Position numbers and translations under genes: made by a program
Notes under the pieces: model-generated
Database searches by the model: none
What the model was told of the DNA's origin: nothing
The model's input: only the letters and a program-made list of their open reading frames with translations
Shown here: in pieces, positions 1 to 6,795 of the stretch
Layout: every line of letters starts with the position of its first letter
Position numbering within the stretch: position 1 is the stretch's first letter
NCBI GenBank assembly: GCA_023247575.1
Contig: JAHFGE010000021.1
Span: 1-15,971 of the forward strand
Direction: 5' to 3'
Source: Candidatus Omnitrophota bacterium
GTDB taxonomy: Bacteria; Omnitrophota; Gorgyraeia; Zapsychrales; Fredricksoniimonadaceae
Length of the DNA: 15,971 nt

Positions 1-2576
1 ACCCCTGGACCTTCCTTTTTGACGTTCATCTGCATATTAGCACGGTTGAAGTCGATACCGCCGGGGGCCTGCCCCGATGGTACCGTCGGGACCTGTTTTG
101 CTAAAGCCGCCTGGTCTGCCCTCATCGCCGCGTCGGCTGAAAATAGTATTCTAAAGTATTCAATCTCCAGCAGTTTTTCCTTAACCCATGCTAGATTTGT
201 AGGGGTATTCGGCACTCCCTGAAGCTGAATATAATACTCATCAGCTGGCTCCCAAAGCTTGAGAGAAATGTCTTCCGTTGCATTTTTTTCAGATTTCCAC
301 GCAGTATTCAAATTGCGGCTAGCCATTTCTATTTGGACTAATAGATTATTTATATGCTCCAGAGAAAATCCCCTAGAGATAAAAATTCCATCATCTGTAA
401 TGGCACCTCTCGCTTTCATCGCCGCGTCGGCTGGCTTCGCCGGGTTGGCTTCCTCTATAGCTAAACTATTAATCGTAACTTTTCTAATTCCACTTCCACT
501 ATTTAACGCAACACGAAGCTCACCAAAAGGTGGTGTTTGTCGATCGAAAATTAGAACGATTTTAGAAAAATGGTTTAAGGATTCATGACCTACCACACCA
601 GGGTTTTCTCCTTCTCCTGCCACCCGCGTTAAAAGAGGTGCCTTATCATCTTCCCTCTGTGTTATTATAATTTGATGAGTAGCAGGATCTCTTGCCAATG
701 TAAAAGTACCAGTATAGACAACGGTACTTGAGACAGCAGCGCCTCCTCTCGGTTCTTCTGCGGTAAAACTATACTTACTTACTCCTTGCCCAGGAACTTT
801 CAAAGGAACAAATTCCCTATTCCCAAATTCTAACACCGTCGTCCCGCCAATTGGTCTTTGACCAATTGGCGAGGTCTCGCCAGCAACTTTGTTGCTGGCG
901 GACATCGCCGCGTCGGCTGTGGGATTTGCTGCTCTCTTAAGAGCAGGCAGTAAATCCTCCACAAATTCATCACCATGCTCTTGGTGTTCTTTCTTTAAAA
1001 CAGCTACCACTTCATTGACTAAAGACTTTTGGTCCAATCTTAACCACTGCTCAGGCACACCAAAAATTTTAAAGTAACGTCTTGTATGACTTGTTACCAC
1101 CTCTCTCCTTGAATTCATCAAGACTATTTTATTTTTTAGAGTGGGATAAAGATAATAAAAGTACTTTTGAACAAAAGATGCACCAAAACCACCAGGTATG
1201 GGACCAGTTGTAACGGTTATAGGGTGCTGGAAAAGAACAAAATTTATTCTTCTCATTCGTTCTGCCTCCAAAGACTCAAGATGTCCATCACCGCTATCCT
1301 TTAGAGCCGACTTCAATAATCCGTTCACCATTTCAAATTCTTTTACCGTCATCGCCGCGTCGGCATGGCTTATAGCTTTAGCAGGCGACAGATCAACATT
1401 GGCAATAACAGCACGGTCAGGAAACCGGGTCCCGGCAGGAATATTTCGTAAACGATGGACCACCTGGCCAGCATCGCCTCCCGGGAATACTTGCAGACCG
1501 CCGGAGAAGTATTTGCGGGGGATGGTTTCCCCGCCTTTGGCGGGGTTCGGCTCTTCCTTAATATAATTGAACACGCCCTTCTTGTAGGCCTTCAGGTACT
1601 GCTGAAAAATCTGCTGGTTGGCTTTTATGTCTGGCTGGTTGACACCGACCTTCACCTTACTTTGGTTGGCGTAAATCTGGGTGAGAATGGCGTCCTGCAG
1701 AGCCATTTTGTACCAGGAGGCCAGGATCATGCTGTAGAACATCTGTCTTAAAGGCGTAAAATTTTTGCCAGTGTTGACCTCTTTTTCGATTTCGGGGAGG
1801 ATAAGTTCGCGGACGATTTGGGAGGCGAGGGTATTAACAGATGGGGACAGTTTGTCAATTGAACTAATGGGGACAGTTGAATTCAACTGTCCCCTTTTGT
1901 TCTGTCCCCTTTTGTTTAGCGCTACGTAATCCTCCTCCAGCATCACCTTCAAATGCGCCCCTACCACATAGGCCACACTACCCCGCTCAAAAACATCCGC
2001 CTTGTCTGCCACAATCCATACCTTATTAAATGTACCTACGGCAGGAACCTGGGCGTTGCCATAAAGCTGACGGGCTTTTGAGTAGACTTTGTCCCAGAAG
2101 GTTTTCCCTAAGTCTTTCTCAGGATATATGAGAGAAGCGGTCAACTGTTTGAGGATGTAATCCTGCGCCAGCATGTCTCTTCCCATCTCAGTGGCTCCCA
2201 GATTAGGCGCAATCATTCTATCCTTTTCATACGGGCTTAAATTGACCCACAGGTCCTTTTCAGGAACGGTCATGGCAGCGAGAAAATATTTGACAAGGCG
2301 CTGGATTTCTTGTTTGAGGTAATCCCCCTTCGCCAAAGTGCTTTCGCCTTTGGCTTCGGGGGACGTGCTGTCCCCTTGGTCCAGCACGAAATCAAACACA
2401 AACGGATTTTCGGGATGGACTTTCAGGCCTTTCATAAGCACCGGTTCATACGCCGGGCTTAAATTGACCATGGTGCCGGGGGCCGGCAAATTCACCGATT
2501 GGGCACCTGCTAAAGGTTGAATGAAGGTAGTGGAAAAACAAACAATAACCAGGGAAGCGATGACTCTTTTAAACAT
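1..2576 (-). CDS. Large exported Omnitrophota-type protein of unknown function, 3' end outside the window
   Basis: The frame is open from the ATG at 2576 to the left edge (858 residues visible), so the C-terminus is missing. An AAGGA ribosome site lies 8 nt before the ATG. Residues 1-25 form a signal peptide (MFKRVIASLVIV...AGA), implying export. Residues 35-215 form a block (MVNLSPAYEPV, VNLSPYEKDRMI, GKTFWDKVY) that I recognise from uncultured Omnitrophota proteins but cannot assign a function. The remainder is modular: segments are separated by four identical ADAAM motifs with Met at residues 409, 558, 720 and 818. Near the left edge comes APGGIDFNRAN, the start of the C-terminal module also seen in the right-edge protein. 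Several palindromic DNA elements sit in frame (near residues 63-84, 221-245, 344-349, 559-578 and 827-837). The protein is probably exported, but its role is unknown. Confidence 0.85.
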   Translation of the reverse strand, partial: MFKRVIASLVIVCFSTTFIQPLAGAQSVNLPAPGTMVNLSPAYEPVLMKGLKVHPENPFVFDFVLDQGDSTSPEAKGESTLAKGDYLKQEIQRLVKYFLAAMTVPEKDLWVNLSPYEKDRMIAPNLGATEMGRDMLAQDYILKQLTASLIYPEKDLGKTFWDKVYSKARQLYGNAQVPAVGTFNKVWIVADKADVFERGSVAYVVGAHLKVMLEEDYVALNKRGQNKRGQLNSTVPISSIDKLSPSVNTLASQIVRELILPEIEKEVNTGKNFTPLRQMFYSMILASWYKMALQDAILTQIYANQSKVKVGVNQPDIKANQQIFQQYLKAYKKGVFNYIKEEPNPAKGGETIPRKYFSGGLQVFPGGDAGQVVHRLRNIPAGTRFPDRAVIANVDLSPAKAISHADAAMTVKEFEMVNGLLKSALKDSGDGHLESLEAERMRRINFVLFQHPITVTTGPIPGGFGASFVQKYFYYLYPTLKNKIVLMNSRREVVTSHTRRYFKIFGVPEQWLRLDQKSLVNEVVAVLKKEHQEHGDEFVEDLLPALKRAANPTADAAMSASNKVAGETSPIGQRPIGGTTVLEFGNREFVPLKVPGQGVSKYSFTAEEPRGGAAVSSTVVYTGTFTLARDPATHQIIITQREDDKAPLLTRVAGEGENPGVVGHESLNHFSKIVLIFDRQTPPFGELRVALNSGSGIRKVTINSLAIEEANPAKPADAAMKARGAITDDGIFISRGFSLEHINNLLVQIEMASRNLNTAWKSEKNATEDISLKLWEPADEYYIQLQGVPNTPTNLAWVKEKLLEIEYFRILFSADAAMRADQAALAKQVPTVPSGQAPGGIDFNRANMQMNVKKEGPG
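66..98. repeat. Palindromic element inside coding sequence (CCCCGACGG family, copy 1)
   Basis: A near-perfect palindrome centred on GGTACC has arms CCCGA and TCGGG and CCTG/CAGG ends. It encodes QVPTVPSGQ on the minus strand, just before APGGIDFN. It matches the element at 6164-6196 in a different gene. Confidence 0.75.
123..138 (-). repeat. ADAAM-encoding DNA motif, copy 1
   Basis: On the minus strand this is GCCGACGCGGCGATG, encoding A-D-A-A-M with Met at residue 818 of the left protein. The same 15 bases occur at 417-432, 903-918 and 1350-1365. Confidence 0.85.
417..432 (-). repeat. ADAAM-encoding DNA motif, copy 2
   Basis: Identical 15 bases to the copy at 123-138, encoding A-D-A-A-M with Met at residue 720, preceded by EEANPAKP and followed by KARG. 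Confidence 0.85.
845..900. repeat. Two adjacent perfect stem-loops inside coding sequence
   Basis: Hairpin one is 845-856 paired with 860-871 (12-bp arms starting CGCCAATTGG, loop TTT). Hairpin two is 878-887 paired with 891-900 (10-bp arms CGCCAGCAAC/GTTGCTGGCG, loop TTT). They are 6 bp apart and in frame in the left protein (SNKVAGETSPIGQRPIGG). They directly abut an ADAAM motif. Confidence 0.85.
903..918 (-). repeat. ADAAM-encoding DNA motif, copy 3
   Basis: Identical 15 bases to the other copies. Met is residue 558 of the left protein, and the motif is followed at once by the two stem-loops at 845-900. Confidence 0.85.
1350..1365 (-). repeat. ADAAM-encoding DNA motif, copy 4
   Basis: Identical 15 bases, with Met at residue 409 (SHADAAMTVKEF). 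It marks the end of the conserved N-terminal part of the left protein. Confidence 0.85.
1529..1545. repeat. Small palindrome CCCCGCC-TTT-GGCGGGG in coding sequence
   Basis: Perfect 7-bp arms with a TTT loop, in frame as NPAKGGE in the left protein. The TTT loop matches the two stem-loops at 845-900. Confidence 0.7.
1841..1918. repeat. Cluster of GGGGACAG/CTGTCCCC repeats within coding sequence
   Basis: It contains a perfect 26-bp palindrome at 1869-1894 (arms GGGGACAGTTGAA). A further direct copy ATGGGGACAG lies at 1841-1850, and CTGTCCCCTTTTGTT occurs twice in tandem at 1888-1916. It is in frame, encoding a low-complexity stretch (KRGQNKRGQLNST) at about residues 221-245 of the left protein. 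GGGGACAG palindromes of this type are REP-like repeats in many bacteria. No REP-associated transposase is present here. Confidence 0.75.
2324..2387. repeat. Two small hairpins near the 5' part of the left gene
   Basis: The first pairs CCCCC (2324-2328) with GGGGG (2358-2362) and GCCAAAG (2332-2338) with CTTTGGC (2348-2354). The second pairs GTGCTG (2365-2370) with CAGCAC (2382-2387). They encode the Ser/Gly/Lys-rich stretch around residues 64-84 and are in frame. Confidence 0.55.
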
Positions 2577-2600
2577 AAAAAATGTCCTTTTTTATTTTGT

Positions 2601-2725
2601 CGTTCCCGTCCCGCCTTGGCGGGATAATCGGGAACCTAGGACTTGCAATCACTAGATTCCCGCTTAAAGTCACCGCCTTTGGCGGAATCCCGTCCGTAGG
2701 CGGGACATGCGGGAATGACACAACG
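2601..2725. repeat. Compound palindromic element (double-hairpin family, copy C)
   Basis: Outer arms GTTCCCG/CGGGAAC enclose an inner CCCGCC-TTGG-CGGG hairpin. A core CCTAGGACTTGCAATCACTAG follows, then nested palindromes built of GCGGGAAT/ATTCCCGC and CCGCC/GGCGG. The core is the inverted counterpart of the core in the element at 9957-10030. It lies in the presumed 5' leader of the left gene. Confidence 0.75.
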
Positions 2726-2770
2726 TTTAATTTGGTATGATAGTCATGAGTAAACATGGAATACAACTAA

Positions 2771-2800
2771 ACTATAACATATAAATATCCAAAATGCCAA
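2771..2800 (-). promoter_or_regulatory. Candidate sigma-70-like promoter for the left exported-protein gene
   Basis: On the minus strand, TTGGCA (2800-2795) is followed after 18 bp by TATAGT (2776-2771). The leader to the ATG at 2576 would be about 190 nt and would carry the palindromic element. The match is moderate and the spacing is at the long end. Confidence 0.4.
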
Positions 2801-2894
2801 TTGGGGAGGAAAAAATCTTGCGATATAACGGTATTATTTACAAATAGTTATGACAAATTCAAAAAATATTTTAGATTTTTTCAGAAATAATTCC

Positions 2895-4859
2895 CTAAAT
2901 CACCCTGTCATTGCCCCCATCGATAGGAATCTGGGCGCCGGTGGTTTTGGCAAAAACTGGCCCAGCCAAAGTACAGACTAAGTCGGCCACATGCTTAGAG
3001 GTGATCTCTGTTTTTAGTAAATTACTCTTTTTGTACTCATCCACAGACAGGCCATAGTGCTGGGCCCGTTTTTCTAAAACTTCCTTAGTCCAAATAGCGG
3101 TATCAAAGACCTGATTGGGATGCACCACATTGACCCGAATGCCTTTATCCGCCAATTCCAAGGCTGCCACCCTGGCTAGCTGAGTCAATCCGGCCTTGGC
3201 GACCGAATAGGCCCCTGCCCCGGGGCCTGGCGCCGGCACATTCTTAGAACCGATAATAATGATGGTAGGGTCGATGCCATAAGTTAAATAAGGAATGGCG
3301 GCTTTCATCAAACGCTGATGGCTAGTCAAATTGACCCTTACGCTGCGCTCCCATGTATCGGGACCCATCTGCTCAAGTGTTTCACTGGGCGGGAAAATAC
3401 CCGCATTGCTGACTACCATATCCAGTCCTCCGAAATGGCGCACCGCAGCTTCCACGGCCTTTTGCAAATCAGCGTCTTTGGTGACATCGGCAATAATATC
3501 TAATACGTAGGGGCGATTATTAATCGCCCCTACATTCTTAATATCCAACGCCGCCACATGCGCACCTTGCGCTATTAAACTTTCCACACAGGCTTTGCCA
3601 ATGCCGCTGGCCGCCCCTGTGACCAAAGCCACCTTGCCTTGCAAGACAAGCGGTTTGGGGTTCTTGGAAAGTTTGGCTTGCTCAAGTTCCCAATACTCTA
3701 TCTCAAAAATATCCTTCTCGCCAATGACCTTCCATCCCCCTAAACCTTCGGCCCATTGGATAGCGGCAATGGTATGATCGACGATATCGGAGACAATTTG
3801 CGCCTCCTTATAGGAACGGCCAAAGGTCACCAGCCCCTGCCCAGGCCAAACCGCCCAGCGAGGAGCCAAATCTAAAATTTTAAGTTTGCCGTTGGTGTGA
3901 CGATCAAAATAGGATTTATAATTTTTAGCGTAAGAGTAAACCTCCCTCACCGCTTCCTGACGGATAACGACCGGTGTGGGTTTAGTGCGAATGACATGGT
4001 CCGGGGTCAAGGTGCCCCGTGTGGCGATAAAATTGACCTGAGGTAAATTAGCAAATCCTACCGATAAATCGTCGCTTTTTAAACAAGCAACTACAGCCGC
4101 GCCCTGCACCTTGGATACCACCTGACGCAGACGTGCTAATTCCAGAAAATTTTCTGGTGAAGATTGCCCCTTAGCGATTCTAATCTTGGCTCGCCTGATA
4201 AAATTCTCCGCTTTAGTCACCAAACGGATATGGTTTTCGTAGCTTTTTTTGGCATCGTCGGCAAAAGTAAACAGGCCGTGGTTTAATAAAACTATTCCCT
4301 CGTATTTGCTCCAATGAAGGTTTTGGGTCATTTCATAAATTTTGCGGGCCAGCACAAAACCCGGCATGACATAAGGGACAATCAAAATCTTTGGGCCATA
4401 AATTTCTTTAATGTATTGGCCGCCCCTGGGTGTATTAGTGATGGCTACCACAGCGTCGGCATGAGAATGATCCACGAATGTGTAAGGGATCATCGCATGC
4501 AGGATGGCTTCCACGGAAGGGTTAGGCGCATAAGAGTTAAGCATGGCTAGCCTCTGGCCTGCCACCATGTCACTGTCGGAAAGCTGGGGGAAAGCGGCCA
4601 TGCGTTTTAAAGCATCCAGCTTCACAGCGGCAAAACCCTCTGTTTCGATGGTGGCTAAGTCCCACCCACTTGCGTTGATGTACAGCACTTCTTGAGATTG
4701 ACCGAAAAAATCGTCGGCAACAGTTTTGACCGACGTATTACCGCCGCCGTGTAATACCAAGGAAGGCTCTCGGCCCAACAGGCGCGACGTATAGACCCTC
4801 ATTTTGATAGGGTCGCTGCCACAAAGTTTAGCTTTCTTGTCATTCCAAATGCTTTTCAT
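2895..4859 (-). CDS. Bifunctional class II aldolase / short-chain dehydrogenase fusion
   Basis: The N-terminal half is a class II (fuculose/rhamnulose-1-phosphate type) aldolase with HGGGNTSVK at residues 37-45 and metal ligands H131 and H133 (HSHAD) and H194 (NHG). The C-terminal half is a short-chain dehydrogenase with TGAASGIG at 414-421, NAG at 485-487, S538 and the Y551-x3-K555 catalytic pair. This matches the COG3347-type fusion, which usually cleaves a deoxy-sugar phosphate and oxidises the lactaldehyde formed. The exact substrate here is not readable. At 654 residues the protein is full length. The ATG at 4859 overlaps the upstream stop by 4 bp (ATGA), so I prefer it to an in-frame TTG at 4874. 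A palindromic DNA element adds about 11 residues (442-452) after strand 2 of the Rossmann fold. Cytosolic, and probably last in the operon. Confidence 0.92.
   Translation of the reverse strand: MKSIWNDKKAKLCGSDPIKMRVYTSRLLGREPSLVLHGGGNTSVKTVADDFFGQSQEVLYINASGWDLATIETEGFAAVKLDALKRMAAFPQLSDSDMVAGQRLAMLNSYAPNPSVEAILHAMIPYTFVDHSHADAVVAITNTPRGGQYIKEIYGPKILIVPYVMPGFVLARKIYEMTQNLHWSKYEGIVLLNHGLFTFADDAKKSYENHIRLVTKAENFIRRAKIRIAKGQSSPENFLELARLRQVVSKVQGAAVVACLKSDDLSVGFANLPQVNFIATRGTLTPDHVIRTKPTPVVIRQEAVREVYSYAKNYKSYFDRHTNGKLKILDLAPRWAVWPGQGLVTFGRSYKEAQIVSDIVDHTIAAIQWAEGLGGWKVIGEKDIFEIEYWELEQAKLSKNPKPLVLQGKVALVTGAASGIGKACVESLIAQGAHVAALDIKNVGAINNRPYVLDIIADVTKDADLQKAVEAAVRHFGGLDMVVSNAGIFPPSETLEQMGPDTWERSVRVNLTSHQRLMKAAIPYLTYGIDPTIIIIGSKNVPAPGPGAGAYSVAKAGLTQLARVAALELADKGIRVNVVHPNQVFDTAIWTKEVLEKRAQHYGLSVDEYKKSNLLKTEITSKHVADLVCTLAGPVFAKTTGAQIPIDGGNDRVI
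3507..3533. repeat. Perfect 27-bp palindrome GTAGGGGCGATTA... in frame in dehydrogenase domain
   Basis: Arms 3507-3519 and 3521-3533 pair perfectly over 13 bp around a single T. It encodes NVGAINNRPYV in the loop after ALDI of the Rossmann fold, where ordinary dehydrogenases have no such segment. Confidence 0.9.
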
Positions 4860-6775
4860 TGATTCTTGATCCAATCCTTGGCTTCCGGCTCTAGGCTGGA
4901 GGTTTTTTTCAAAACTACATACTGGTTATTTTTAGGCGCCAGTTCTTTGCGAAAATTCCTTACTTCCTGATAATGTTCTGGAACTATCGAGCATCTTTTG
5001 GTGTTATAAATGCTATTGATTTCGACCGTATTGTCTTTTTTAAAATAATTGACGGATACGTTCATCAAATCAGTGTCTAAGGAATAGTTAGCCGGCACAA
5101 AATCAACCTTAAAACCATCAGGAATACGATAAGTATTATTACTTTTGATCACTGAATTGGCGGATACAAAAATAGGATATTGACGGCTCTCTTGAGTAAA
5201 GGGCGGCATATCTGATTGATCTTCTTCTTTAATTAACATCATGTCATTGATAATCGGATAGGCATTGGGGGACTCATACTTCAAGTCAAATTCTACCAGC
5301 CCATAACGGTTCTCAACGCCAGAGACTTTACGCTCCACCAACTTCCCTCCTCTGGCAAAATTCTGTTCCAAATTCTTAAAGAATTTCTCTTTGTCCTGTG
5401 GGCTGGAAGTCACCCAGGACTGTTTAAAGCTTTGACTGCCCTCCAGAGGCAATTTGACATGGACCTGGAAATTGGCAGAGCCATCATTGTTAACAGCTAT
5501 GTCCGCCTTGCTGCTTAAGCTATGATCATCGGGTGATCCGGTGGGCCAATGATCAAATTTAAAACCGGTCTCATCAATAATCATCACAGTAGCATGATCA
5601 TAACTGGCTGGCTGCTGGCCAAAATCAAAACCCTTTAATTGTGGATCGACGAAATAATTCTGGCTGTCTAAATTCACTTGCAAAACCACATGGTCAAACA
5701 CAGAAGGGCTGGGCAGACCGTTTTGAGGATTACCGGTAAATTCGCCGCTAAAAAGGCAAATATTCGCATCGATGTCTGCTATTTTTAACATTTCTTTAGC
5801 CAATAAGCCCAAGTCTTTGCCATCACCATAATGGCTTTTAAAAATTTCATTGGTGGGGTGTAAATTCACCATATTATCGGCAAAATTTAAAGGGACATAA
5901 TGAAAATTATCCTGAAGAAATTCCAGGATAGCCCTGGCTTTATCTTTTTGAGTGGTTTTATCCTTGGTCAACTCTACCGCTTTCAGTGTCATATCGACGT
6001 TGCTGACGGCATTTTTATGAATCAAACCCCGATACCAATCAGCCACAACTTTCCAATCATTGATGGAAGACAAATAAATCCCCCCTAATACTTCCTGCAG
6101 AGGCGGCATCAAGTCTTCTTTGTCAGGGATGGGGTCGGTTTCATCAAAAGAAAATGTATATTTCACCTGCCCCGACGGTCCCGTCGGGGCCTGGCCAGCC
6201 GTTTTCTCTATGGTGGGCTTATAAGCTATTTTATAAACCTTATAAGGGATGGGTTTATCATCGGGAAAAATAAACGCATGGCTGGCATGTTCTGTGGGAA
6301 GTGAAGGGGGCAGAACTTCCGCCCAGAATTGATTGGAAATCTCTTTATGAGCCGTAGTGCTCTTGACTGTGACATCAATGATGCAGCCCACATCGACTTG
6401 AGGCAACGTCACTACCTTCATCCTTAAATCCGAATATAAAGGAAACTCTTCATATACGGCCGCGTCTTGAACATTCTTGGCTGGATACTGATGGCCGTCA
6501 GGGGTTTCCACGTGGGCCTGGATATCCGTAATGGTATCCCGTGATTTATTGTAGTAAATCGGCCACTGGCCTAAATCTTTACCTTCTTGGGTTTGAATTT
6601 TGACCCGGGCATGGTAAGTCTCCTCATAGGACCAGTCAGATTTTAAGGTGGTGACATATTCATTAACCAGAGCGATGTAGGGTTGATCCGCATTTCTGCT
6701 GCGCCAGGTGGAAGACGGTTCCGCTTGAGCCCAACAAGGCACGGTCATTAATAAAAAAATAACTGTCATTAACAT
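4856..6775 (-). CDS. Exported DUF3857/transglutaminase-like protein lacking the catalytic Cys
   Basis: Residues 1-18 (MLMTVIFLLMTVPCWAQA) look like a signal peptide, so the protein is probably exported. Residues about 30-200 fit the DUF3857 beta-rich domain, and about 275-385 fit a transglutaminase-like fold followed by another beta-rich region. The expected GDCKD site reads GDGKD (317-321), so the nucleophile is Gly319. The His (FDH, H362) and Asp (VDP, D377) positions remain, suggesting a non-enzymatic relative. The ATG at 6775 has AGGA 8 nt upstream. An in-frame TTG at 6799 would overlap the helicase stop by 4 bp and give a more basic N-terminus, so the start is not certain. An in-frame palindrome encodes GQAPTGPSGQ (194-203). 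The C-terminus overlaps the aldolase start. Confidence 0.85.
   Translation of the reverse strand: MLMTVIFLLMTVPCWAQAEPSSTWRSRNADQPYIALVNEYVTTLKSDWSYEETYHARVKIQTQEGKDLGQWPIYYNKSRDTITDIQAHVETPDGHQYPAKNVQDAAVYEEFPLYSDLRMKVVTLPQVDVGCIIDVTVKSTTAHKEISNQFWAEVLPPSLPTEHASHAFIFPDDKPIPYKVYKIAYKPTIEKTAGQAPTGPSGQVKYTFSFDETDPIPDKEDLMPPLQEVLGGIYLSSINDWKVVADWYRGLIHKNAVSNVDMTLKAVELTKDKTTQKDKARAILEFLQDNFHYVPLNFADNMVNLHPTNEIFKSHYGDGKDLGLLAKEMLKIADIDANICLFSGEFTGNPQNGLPSPSVFDHVVLQVNLDSQNYFVDPQLKGFDFGQQPASYDHATVMIIDETGFKFDHWPTGSPDDHSLSSKADIAVNNDGSANFQVHVKLPLEGSQSFKQSWVTSSPQDKEKFFKNLEQNFARGGKLVERKVSGVENRYGLVEFDLKYESPNAYPIINDMMLIKEEDQSDMPPFTQESRQYPIFVSANSVIKSNNTYRIPDGFKVDFVPANYSLDTDLMNVSVNYFKKDNTVEINSIYNTKRCSIVPEHYQEVRNFRKELAPKNNQYVVLKKTSSLEPEAKDWIKNQ
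6164..6196. repeat. Palindromic element inside coding sequence (CCCCGACGG family, copy 2)
   Basis: Core arms 6169-6178 and 6181-6190 (GCCCCGACGG/CCGTCGGGGC) are perfect over 10 bp with a 2-nt loop and CCTG/CAGG-type flanks. It encodes GQAPTGPSGQ. The counterpart at 66-98 encodes QVPTVPSGQ in an unrelated gene. Confidence 0.85.
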
Positions 6776-6795
6776 GATCTCTATCCTATCTCTCG

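Larger units (their letters stand above)
2577..2894. other. Intergenic stretch between aldolase/dehydrogenase and left exported protein
   Basis: This 318-bp gap holds no credible gene. It contains a palindromic element (2601-2725), a candidate minus-strand promoter (2771-2800) and an AT-rich stretch just after the aldolase stop (about 2855-2885). That stretch can form only a weak A/T hairpin, so I do not call it a terminator. Confidence 0.6.

Noticed and set aside
123..1365. CRISPR-like array
   Set aside because: The four identical 15-bp copies are 294-486 bp apart, lie in one coding frame and are far too short and unevenly spaced for CRISPR repeats.
19..1751. Several plus-strand open frames across the left gene
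   Set aside because: They are antisense to a continuous minus-strand frame with a signal peptide and conserved blocks, and several simply contain the reverse of the ADAAM motif (IAASA).
2569..2766. Minus-strand open frame of 65 codons upstream of the left gene
   Set aside because: It is made largely of the palindromic element, overlaps the better-supported ATG and promoter region, and its peptide has no protein-like pattern.
2855..2890. Possible terminator after the aldolase/dehydrogenase gene
   Set aside because: Only an A/T stem (AAAAAAT/ATTTTTT) can form, with no GC-rich stem, so a rho-independent terminator is not supported.
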